From Portulaca oleracea (Eukaryota > Streptophyta > Magnoliopsida > Caryophyllales > Portulacaceae), in the NCBI GenBank assembly GCA_029582165.1, contig CM055872.1, forward strand, positions 50,735,195-50,799,194: a DNA stretch of 64,000 nt, written 5' to 3'. The first letter of the stretch is position 1. Each line of letters starts with the position of its first letter. Shown here piece after piece: positions 25,761 through 34,579 of this stretch. The translations under genes were made by a program, and so were the position numbers. The notes below the pieces were generated by a model. The model made no database searches, was not told the DNA's origin, and saw only the letters and a program-made list of their open reading frames with translations.

Positions 25761-25855
25761 CTGAGAATAACTGAACAAATGAAGGGAGTAGCGTAAAGAT
25801 TATCCAGCTTGATAGCAGGCAAACATGCAACCATGTCCATGAAATTCTTGTCTAA
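25761..25855 (-). pseudogene. TFIIH subunit TFB2 (p52/GTF2H4) exon fragment
   Basis: The minus strand reads KNFMDMVACLPAIKLDNLYA then PFICSVILR, ending inside the Arg codon at a 5' splice site (AG|GTAATT at 25760). This closely resembles the N-terminus of plant TFB2, a core subunit of TFIIH (transcription initiation and nucleotide excision repair), whose N-terminal region reads NFMDMVASLPAMKLDKLY with F-I-C and LR following. Only this exon is present, and the next TFB2 exon (SLPPLAKKY) was not found downstream. It is a captured fragment, not a working gene. Confidence 0.65.
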
Positions 25856-26958
25856 TCAACGAGGATGGAATTAGAGCTAGCTATATCCCCACAACTTGAC
25901 CCTACTATTATTCAAAGTCTCCATCAAATTGCATGTTTGTTGGATTATAATATCATCATGTCATGCTCATGCCTAAACCAAACTCCAAGCAAATATTCTC
26001 ATATTAGATTAAAAAAAATTACTTCAAAAGAAGAATTTGAGATAAATTAAATTCTATGAGACATTAATGTAATGGAAGATTTCAACTTTGCAAAGAAAAC
26101 AAAAGGGGGTACCTGACAATTTTGAATATCCCGTTATATTTTTCAAAATTTGTTCAAGGGATGGAAAAATCAAAGAAACAGACACTGAAATAGTGCTCTT
26201 CCCTCGATTTCGTAAATGGCAACCGTCGTCACCGTCTTTGGACTATTTTTCGGAGCAACAAAGATGTGGAAAACAAATCACCAGGCTGAAAGATTCAGGG
26301 TTAAGAGGGGCAACAATTGAAACTGGAGATGTGGGGGGCAACTGAAACCGTAACAATCGATTACTATAAATGAATCAGAACCAACAAAACAAGAAGAAGA
26401 TATACAGGTGTAGAGAGGAATGCAATTGAAGAAGGAGAAGTGAGGGAAAGACAGGAGAGCGGAGAGCGAATTCCGTATTACTCCCATGCAGTGCATTGAC
26501 ATTCTGAAGATTTGAGACTCATTTCAATTTTCTGACACTTGTACTCAAACGTGTTAAAAAAGAAATGTATATGTGCATGTAATCTACACTGAGCTTGCAT
26601 CAACAACTTAAAAGAAGGAAAGACCCAATTTTGCAAGCAAGTTTGACAAAGTCCAAATACAAAAGCAAGGGGTAAATCTGTAAATCGAAATTGGGACAAT
26701 ATACTTCCTTATTCACTTTTAATAATGGTATACATTTAAGAATTCATCTACCGCACAAATGTAGCAAATCAAAATAAGACTACTTTTTGGAAATGGTTAC
26801 ACCTTTAAGGTGTATCAAACAATTAATATACCTTTTAAATGTAGCTAACCTTGACAAGTGAGGTTTTTGCTTCCACCTTTGAAGGAGGTGTAGCTAAATT
26901 CGTGTAGCTACTGGAACCAATCCTTGTAGTATTAAAAAGACTTTCATGAGTCGTACCG

Positions 26959-27053
26959 ACTCACCTTTTTGGGAACCAGACAAACAAAAGAGAGTCGATA
27001 CAACCCATGAAAGTCATTTTCAGTCATAGATTATCAGGTCACAAACACAATCT
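26959..27053 (-). repeat. 95-bp segment, right copy, with an adjoining 24-bp inverted copy
   Basis: A copy of 11619-11713 with a few substitutions and the same length. Just before it, 26939-26962 (GACTTTCATGAGTCGTACCG ACTC) is an inverted copy, 21 of 24 matches, of 26992-27015 within the segment. The two can form a stem with a ~29-nt loop. The left copy lacks this inverted partner. Confidence 0.75.
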
Positions 27054-27254
27054 CCTTGGACACTAACCAGATTCAAACTCAACCTCTTTTCATGACATCG
27101 ACAACTAAGATACTAAAACTATAAATAAATTAACATACTTACTACTCTAAACTACCATGACAAATAATCTATATTATTATGTAACAACTGGTTGTTGAGT
27201 ACTTAAGTTAGTAAATGGATGTGACATATTATTAATAATTAATGTCTTCATTTG

Positions 27255-27700
27255 AAGTTATGAGTAGTTAAGTTAGTAATTAGGTTGGATTAGCAAAAAA
27301 TTTACGCTACCGACTTCAGAGGTTAACTTAATTAAAGTCGTGTCTTTAAATGTAAATTCAGCGTTGTTGTGATCAACAAGTTGTCGAAATTATATATACA
27401 TGTCATCATGTGCTTGTGAGGTAAGAGTTGTCAATGACTGTGCATTTAACATCCCAATCACTTATAAAACGAACACCAAGAACTCAACCTTCGTTTTATA
27501 TGTGATTGAGATGCAAAATGCACAGTCATCGACAATTCTTGCCTCACAAGCACATGATGACATGTACATATAATTCCAACAACTTGTTGATCAAAGCATG
27601 GCTGAATTTACATTTAAATATACGACTTTAATTAAGTTAACCAACGAAGTTGGAAGTCGTGTAAATTTTTTCCTAACCAAACATAACTAACTCTCTTACT
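27255..27700. repeat. Long hairpin 1 of the array
   Basis: An inverted repeat with arms of roughly 200 bp centred near 27481. Paired segments include AGCAAAAAATTTACG with its complement near 27660, GATCAACAAGTTGTCG with its complement near 27570, and GTCATCATGTGCTTGTGAGG with CCTCACAAGCACATGATGAC. The loop is about 16 nt. Arms are imperfect but extensively matched. It carries no ORF of note. Confidence 0.88.
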
Positions 27701-27744
27701 AATAACAACCAAAATCATCCAAACTCAACATCTTTTTATTTGCT

Positions 27745-28250
27745 AATTTATGTCTTCATTTGGAGTTATGAGTAATTAAGTTAGCAATTAGGTTGGATTA
27801 GCAACAAGTTTACGCTACCAATTTCGTTGGATAACTTAATTAAAGGCTAGTCTCTAAATGCCAATTCAGCCTTGTTGTGATCAACAAGTTGTCGGAGTTA
27901 TACGTACGGGTGATCAACCGATTGTGACGTAGCAAATGTTGATCGTTCTGCATTGAGCATCCCAACCACCCATAAAATGAACACCCAAGAAATCAAGATT
28001 GAGTTCTTTGGTGTTCATTTTAAAAGTGGTTGGGATGCTAAATACACAACGATCGACATTTGGTATGTCACAAGCGGTTGATCACCCATACATATAACTC
28101 CGACAACTTGTTAATCACAACAAGGTTGAATTGGCATTTAGAGACCTGCCTTTAATTAAGTTATCCAACAAAGTTGGCAGTCGCGTAAATTCATTCCTAA
28201 TCAAACATAATAACTAACTCACATACTAATAACTACCAAAATCATCCAAA
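27745..28250. repeat. Long hairpin 2 of the array
   Basis: Centred near 27998. It shares with hairpin 1 the outer framework (TTAGCAATTAGGTTGGATTAGCAACA, GTGATCAACAAGTTGTCGG; flank CCAAAATCATCCAAACTC). The inner stem is different (GGGTGATCAACCGATTGTGA and, on the other arm, TCACAAGCGGTTGATCACCC). The loop region AAGAAATCAAGATTGAG is close to that of hairpin 3. Confidence 0.88.
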
Positions 28251-28369
28251 CTCGACACTTTTTTATGACATCTACAACTAAGCTACTTAAATGGTTGTTG
28301 AGTACTTACGTAGCAACTTGTTGTTGATTACGTAAATGGACATGACATAATTATTTACAATTTATGTCT

Positions 28370-30445
28370 TCATTTGGAGTTATGAGTAACTAAGTTAGCA
28401 ATTAGGTTGGGTTAGCAACAGATTTACGCTACCAAATTTATAGGCTTACTTAATTAAATGGACGTCTTCAAGCAACAGATTCATACCTGTTATGGGGAAC
28501 AATCTGTCAAAGTTTTACAAATAGGTCATCATGGGCTTGCGACGTATGAACGCTGGTCCTGATGCATTTAGTTTCGCAAAATTTTTTGAGATAAACTCGC
28601 AAGAAATCAAGATTTGATTTCCTGGGTGTTTATCCCATAACGTCTTCCTAAACTGAATGCGTCACGACCAGCATTCATACGTCGCAAACACATGATGACC
28701 TATTTATAAAGGGAAATTGGATTCTAATAATACGAACTTTTGGCCATATAAGACTTAATAATACGAACTTTCGATTTGGTTCTGAATAATATGAACATTG
28801 ACCCCCTGTTGCCCCCAATAACACGCCACCGAGTTAAGATTAACTTAACTCGGGGCAATCCTAGCTGGCAGCCGGAGGGGTTTAGCCTTTGTATTTTGAC
28901 CAAGCCATGTCATATGTTGACTTAAAAAAAAATGCCAGCTCACCCACCACTCCTCCTCCTCTTCTTCTTCTCACGCCTCCCCCCCCCGGCACCCCCACCC
29001 TCACCTGCTTGCCTTCTCTCAGCCACCCCATCATTCTTTCCGACCACCTACTCACCAGAAACCTCATTTACCTCCTTTACCCCATCTCAAACCCAGTCTG
29101 AGTGGTAGCTATTGTTTATACTCCCGCCTCTTACCATTCCCCCTTCCATTTTCTCTCTCTACAACCACGCCGAGAACATGAATCACTCCACCGGAAACTC
29201 GCCGGAAAAAATGTCGGAGATCAGCAGCGGTCTTCTTCCATTTTCGTTTTATATGTTGGTAAAGGGTTATGATTTGTAGTTTTTGAATGTGAATAATTTT
29301 GTTCTACGAAATTTGTGTTTCTTCCGCAAAAATGTGAATAATTTCATCATACTGGATTTGTGTTTGGGAAAGAAGATTCGGAATCATTGGAAGTTCTGTT
29401 GTTTTGTGGGTGGTTTACTGAACCAATTTGGAAAATCACCCTAAAGCTGGTGAATTTTAGGAGATTTTTCATGTGTTTGGTTTGCTTATTATGCCAAAGC
29501 TACAAACTTTAAACAACAACTGATTATTAGATGGGATTTGTAGTTTTGGAATGTGTACTAATTTTATTATATGGGATTTTTGTTTCTTCCCCATGAATTT
29601 GAGTAATTTCATCATACTGGATTTGTCGAACAAAAGATTTGCAAAAGCACCCTAAAACTGATGAACTTTGGGAGATTCCTCAGTTGTTCGGTTTGTTCAT
29701 TGCTTTACATGCCATATCACAAACTCTAAACAATAGCTGAACTGTACATTTGGAAGAGATGCTTGTGATATATAGTTATCATTGTTATTATAAACAATAC
29801 CATCAATCCCAAAAACTTAGCTGTTAACTCCAGCAAGAATTATTTGTTGACAGACAAAGTTCTTTTCAGGAGCTTTGGATTGAATGTAGAGAGAGAAGGA
29901 AGAAGACCGCCGCTGATTTCCGACATTTTTTCCGGTGAGTAGGTGGCCGGAAAGAATGGTGGGGTGGCTGAGAGAAGGTAAGCAGGTGGGGGTGGGGGTG
30001 GGGGTGGGGGGGAGGCGTGAGAAGAAGAAGAAGAAGAAGAAGAGGAGGAGTGGTGGGTGAGCTGACATTTTTTTTAAGTCAACATATGACATGGCTTGGT
30101 CAAAATACAAAGGCTAAACCCCTCCGGCTGCCAGCTAGGATCGCCACCGAGTTAAGTTAATCTTAACTCGGTGGCGTGTTATTGAGGGCAACAGGGGGTC
30201 AATGTTCATATTATTCATAACCAAATCGAAAGTTCGTATTATTAAGTCTTATATGGCCAAAAGTTCGTATTATTAGAATCCAATTTCCCATTTATAAAAC
30301 TATCACAGATTGTTCCCCATAACAAGTATGAATCTGCTGTTTCAAGACGTCCCTTTAATTAAGTTAGCATACGAAGTTAACAGTCGCGTAACATTGTTCC
30401 TAACCAAACATAATTGCTAACTCACTTACTAATAACAACCAAAAT
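28370..30445. repeat. Long hairpin 3 of the array, right arm split by a MULE
   Basis: Centred near 28605. Left arm 28370-28595; right arm 28615-28710 plus 30299-30445, separated by the 1,579-bp MULE at 28711-30289. The framework matches the other hairpins (GGTTAGCAACAGATTTACGC; final flank CCAAAATCATCCAAATT). The inner stem is again unique (GGGCTTGCGACGTATGAACG pairing with CATTCATACGTCGCAAACAC). Confidence 0.85.
28711..30289. mobile_element. MULE with ~350-bp terminal inverted repeats
   Basis: The ends GGGAAATTGGATTCTAATAA and its inverse are flanked by a perfect 9-bp duplication, ATTTATAAA (28702-28710 and 30290-30298). The inverted repeats extend about 350 bp each (28711-29060 and 29940-30289) and include a C-rich (CACCCCCACC) tract. 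A further matched piece, CGCCGGAAAAAATGTCGGAG, occurs around 29202 and inverted near 29930. There is no transposase. The interior (29100-29900) is AT-rich and unrecognised. A 70-codon + frame at 28889-29101 is a product of the TIR. Confidence 0.92.
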
Positions 30446-31384
30446 CATCCAAATTAACTCAACCATTCCTAAGCTAATATAAATGAAAACTTAACCTACT
30501 GCTCAACCCATAACATTACACGTAAGATATTAACGTTTTCCATGTCGTAGCTTCAAATGAATTTGAAGCGTGCGAAAACAACATTTCAAAGACTGAGGAT
30601 AATAATCCCCAATTTTTCAATATGTTGTTTAGCGATGAACTCCAATGAATTTCATGGAAAAAGGTACTTATCGGCAATGTTTTATTTGATTTCAAGTTGG
30701 GATGATATTCTCTATAATGTCGATGTTCGCCTACACTTTAATAAAACGTACTTTTTTTTAGGTTTTGTTCATCAAATAATCCTAGTAGCTTCCCTTGCAT
30801 AAGGTTTTTATCAACCATAAACCCTAAATTACTCAAATAAATTACTCAAATTCAACAACATATATGAATTTTATAATTAAAAATCAACAAATTCAACAAC
30901 ATATACTCTTACTTTAATAACAACAATATTCTAACTTTAATTTCAAGCCCTAACAACCTAATACTATAATAAACTCTTAACATTCATAATTCACCCTAAA
31001 AATTTACATTCAAAACACTATTCTAAATTGAATTTCAAACCCTAAACTTGACTAACATTAAACACTACCCTAAATTTGAATTTCAAACAATAACTACACT
31101 ACAATTACTCATATAAATTACTCAAATACAACAACAGATATGAATTTTACAATTAAAAATCAATAATTTCACTACAAAAATAAATTAGGGGAGTCACATT
31201 GGTGGTTGCCGGAGATGTTGGCTTCCGTGGTTCCCGGAGATGTGGGCACGGTGGTCGCCGGTTTCCGTAGTGTCGGACGGCGTCGATGGTGGTGGTCGGA
31301 GTGAAGGTGGTTGGGCCGGTGGTTGGGGTCGGCGAGCGAGATAGAGAGAGAGCGAGGAGGCAACCGGTATCGATTACATTCTGC
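30446..31384. other. Right internal region of the outer CACTA
   Basis: AT-rich, with no convincing gene. 31170-31370 is GC-richer and open on the minus strand in two overlapping frames, without family similarity. As the TNP2/TNPA genes read leftward, their promoter is expected here or in the adjacent subterminal repeats, but no clear TATA or start site could be chosen. Confidence 0.4.
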
Positions 31385-31700
31385 CCCGTTGTGTCATTAA
31401 AAAGGGCCAGCGATCGATAGCTAGCGACCGATAGCGTATCGATCGCTGGCTCAGCGACCGATACATTGTCAACGGAAATAAATATGACCGTTGTTGTTTT
31501 TAATGAGCTCAGCGACCGATACTCTGTGACAGATACGGTATCGGTCGCTGGCTCGGCGACTGATAACTCGAATGTTGCGACCGATACCATATCGGTCGCT
31601 AAACAGTGACCAATACGCTATCGGTCACTGCCTATCGGTCGCCCGTGTCGATAGGAGCGACCGATACATATCGGTCACCTAAGTCGGTCGCCGCAAGCGT
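31385..31700. repeat. CACTA right subterminal repeats
   Basis: More than a dozen copies of AGCGACCGATA or TATCGGTCGCT in both orientations, several as palindromes (ACCGATAC…GTATCGGT), mirroring the left end. The array stops just before the terminal GCGTTTCATGTTGTAGTG. Confidence 0.87.
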
Positions 31701-31717
31701 TTCATGTTGTAGTGATA

Positions 31718-33280
31718 ACGTGGTTTCAGTTCAAGGTTAACATTATTACCAAGGCTAGACACATTAAAACATGAAGGTATTGTTGAACGGGGAGGATAAA
31801 AAAAATCTCATTTAGAGGTTTTTGGTTTCCTTCCGCTCTAGCCAATTTATCAGGTTCAGGTTCAATTCTAATGAGTCTTCTACTTTAAGGTCTTCTAATC
31901 CAAACAATCATGCAATGTCCAACACCTACAATCCAATTTTTATTTTTTTTATTTTTTCTTAAGAAACTAGAAAGCAAATAAAAGTGGTCTAAACTCTAAA
32001 CTAACTAATCAATTAAGTAAAAACAAAGAAGACAAATAAAAAAATCTAAACAAACAGACACTAGATAATAAACTTGCTAAATAAAATTGGGTAAATTGAA
32101 TACTAACCGTCCTTGGCAACGACACCAAAAACTTGTTGATTCTGATATATTGACTGCAAGCATACGGTGTCCACTGTAGTGTAGTCTGGCAAATACGGAT
32201 CATTTTTACAAAGACTGTAGTATCAAACTTTAAGAAATAATTATCAAACTAATCAAAACTAGATTGACAACTCAAACTAATGTAATTATAGACTAAAAAA
32301 ACTAATAAATGAAAATAAACTATTACCAAATACTAAACAAATAAAACAAAACTAGACTCAGTTAATTTAATGAGATCCCTAAAACCTAATTAGATTAGTT
32401 AATTATAGGCAAATTCAACTAGAATTTAACTACTAACTGCAATCTGCCTACTGCCACTTTGATTTATAACTTGTTTGACCTAATTGACCAACTCATTAAG
32501 GGCATCATAGTGACCAAGACCAACAATTACATTATAATCTTGTTAGCAAGCAGGCCAAATGTCATTAACAAAAAGCTAAACCTTCAAATTATAAAAAAAA
32601 TATAAGAGAAAAAACATAATCAAATGTAATCCTACTAAATTGAAGAATATGCAAGCAGTACACCAAAAACAAAGTAATAAGTTGATAACCTTTCTTCTAG
32701 TGCAAAACATACCCTCAAAGCTCTAAGAGTGAATCAGTCATAACAAAGGTAAAATTGAAGATGTCTCGCTAAAATTGCAATACTTTTTTTGAAAAAGTAG
32801 AAAAAATGAGAAAGACGATAGATGAAACAAAAAATAGAATGATAGCAACCTCTGGCCCCTTGATTTCACAGGGAAGAAGGACCCATAAGAACAATAGCCA
32901 AAATGAACGAGAATAAATACTTGCTGGAGGGATGAAACACAGAAAAGAATTCAATCTTAAAAATTTTAGTACAAGAGAAAATGAAAGCTGAAAAAAATTG
33001 AATATGTCTACCATCCTCCTACTCATCTATTGATACAAAATTTAGCCCCTACCTAACTACTAATACTCCACCAAATCTGGGTTGTTTCAGATTTTTTCCG
33101 TTGCTCTGGTCTCATGATCTACAGTACATGCTCTGTCGAGATGACGATCGTTAACTGATGCAGCTATCCTGTCATAGTTAATGATCGTCCTTATGAGGAC
33201 GTTTGTGAGTATAAGAAACGCAAATTTTGTTGCGATTTGATCTGGATGAACATAATGTGCAAGTTGGCCTATAGAGATGG
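31718..33280 (-). mobile_element. Degenerate Athila/Tat-like retrotransposon remnant
   Basis: 32110-32127 (TCCTTGGCAACGACACCA) matches the plant tRNA-Asp 3' end used as primer by Athila/Tat elements (TCCCCGGCAACGGCGCCA) at 14 of 18 positions. All four differences are C-to-T or G-to-A. The sequence to its left (31940-32100) resembles in composition the leader next to the primer site of the intact element at 52320-52450. Sequence to its right would be the 5' LTR of a minus-strand copy. No coding sequence or second LTR was found. 32200-33280 is otherwise AT-rich and unassigned. Confidence 0.4.
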
Positions 33281-33289
33281 GTTTGGTTG

Positions 33290-34056
33290 CAAAAAATGAC
33301 TTTGAGGTCCCACTTATTTTGTGGTATCTATTACCAGGGCCCTATAATTTTAAAACTAATTATGAGGTCCCCATATTTACTTGGTATCTAATTTTTTGAG
33401 CTAATTTTAGTGATGGGCATGAATTTTCAGATGAGTCTTTTGGCGGGAAACTTTAAAGATTAAATTCTTTTCAAATTTGCCCTTTGCTTATTTATTTTCA
33501 TTTAGAGTTTTAGGCTTGTTCTTTTGTCAAGTTGGTTCTAACTCTTCTAACTTATCATAACTTATCCCAACCTAACACAATTCCCCAAAAAATATCCACT
33601 CTAAAAACACAATTCCCCAAAAAAAAAATAACTTATTCTAACTTATTATAACTTATCCATACCTAATTTTATAACTTGAAAATAATTCATTCAAAGAACG
33701 GGGACTCATTCTACTTCTTTTTCCCCTCTTTCCTCAGAATCCCTCCCCTTCACCGCTCTAGACGTTTGCTACTGGACGTACAACCAATTATTGTAAAAGA
33801 TAAGCCTTCAAAAATATATCATCATCAATCTCCGGAACTCTCAAACTAAATTCAAATTGGAAAAAAAAAAAGTTGAGTCAGTGCCGAAACTTATACGGAC
33901 ATGTTCGTCATTTAATTACTCCAGAGATGAAATTAGTTTAATTCGACCAAAAAATTTGATACCAAATAAATATGGGGACCTCATAATTAGTTTTAAAATT
34001 ATAGGGCCCTGATAATAGATAACATAAAATAAGAGGGACCTCATAGTCATTTTTTG
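33290..34056. mobile_element. MULE-type MITE, 767 bp
   Basis: Inverted arms start CAAAAAATGACTTTGAGGTC (left) and CAAAAAATGACTATGAGGTC (right, inverted). They stay paired for over 100 bp through GGGCCCTATAATTTTAAAAC and AATTATGAGGTCCCCATATT. A perfect 9-bp duplication, GTTTGGTTG, lies at 33281-33289 and 34057-34065. There is no ORF. The termini are related to the MITE at 2346-2704. Confidence 0.92.
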
Positions 34057-34065
34057 GTTTGGTTG

Positions 34066-34576
34066 TGATGTTTATCTTGATGATGATGATGGATGATGAT
34101 CTGGGGGGAGGGTTGTGATTTAATGAGTGAAATGGGATGACAGAGTGAGGTCAGGGAGTAGGTCACACGAGCCATTTGGGATAGGGTTTTAATTGTATCT
34201 TTCTTTTTTCTTACTTTTAGTCTAAATTAAATAAAAACAATGGCCCAATTCTATTAAAGATTATATCAAAACATAACTTTGAACATTTTTCTTCAATTTT
34301 TCCAACTTTTTTTTCAACCTACGAAATCCAAATAAATTATATAAAAGTTCGAATTTAATATTTATTTTAAGATAAAGTAAGTATAGTAGTATACACAAAA
34401 TACCATAATTTTTGCTTCAACCCAAGTCACAACTTTGACCTTCTTGGGTCATACTTTTGACCTTCTTGGGATCTACAGTTCGCGACTCTCTCTCTTTCTT
34501 TTTCTTTTGTTTTCTTTTCCCTTTTACGGTTTTACCCCTCCCTACATAAATACATGTAAGACCTCATTTTGAATTA
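34066..34576. other. Unassigned AT-rich stretch
   Basis: No gene or element boundary seen. It contains a pyrimidine-rich tract (34480-34530, TCTCTCTCTTTCTTTTTC) and a near-duplicate phrase (TTTGACCTTCTTGGG twice at 34434-34470). Confidence 0.4.
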
Positions 34577-34579
34577 TTA

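Larger units (their letters stand above)
23145..26750. other. Intron-like spacer around captured exons
   Basis: Apart from the exon-like fragments at 25015-25103 and 25761-25855, this is AT-rich and non-coding. A 43-bp unit (GGCATTGAATCATCGATAGC followed by TCCCTGTATCGTGAAGATAC) is repeated three times from 25415, 25458 and 25501. 26080-26480 is GC-richer and could be the 5' region of the captured TFIIH fragment. Confidence 0.4.
11714..26930. mobile_element. Nested CACTA-like element with host-gene fragments
   Basis: The left end TACTACAAGGAATCATGCC and the right end, read inverted (TACTACAAGGATTGGTTCC), are followed on both sides by AGTAGCTACA. Both subterminal zones (11730-11960 and 26750-26920) are rich in GTGTAGCTA/TAGCTACA repeats, as in CACTA families. 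The canonical first C of CACTA is not present at either end, and I found no matching 3-bp duplication. The interior has no transposase. It holds two LINEs, a MULE MITE and exon-like pieces of unrelated host genes, so it is non-autonomous and perhaps a gene-capturing CACTA. Confidence 0.6.
4128..31714 (-). mobile_element. CACTA (En/Spm) transposon, 27.6 kb, heavily nested
   Basis: The left end starts CACTACAACAGAACAGGC and the right end is the inverse of CACTACAACATGAAACGC. Both continue with GCGGCGACC. The 3-bp duplication ATA flanks the element. Both ends carry dense subterminal repeats of the CGACCGATA/TATCGGTCG type. Inside, on the minus strand, are the two standard genes of plant CACTA elements: a TNP2 transposase (7511-11470) and a TNPA-like PF03004 protein (4981-7300). 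Transcription therefore ran from the right end towards the left. A second CACTA-like element, two LINEs, a hAT MITE, MULEs, a minisatellite and a hairpin array are nested in it. Both genes are broken, so it is not autonomous, though its ends could still be moved by a transposase supplied in trans. Confidence 0.9.

Noticed and set aside
28889..30110. Matching 70- and 97-codon ORFs starting MYFDQAMSYVDLKK on opposite strands
   Set aside because: They are the same sequence in the two inverted arms of the MULE, not a duplicated gene.
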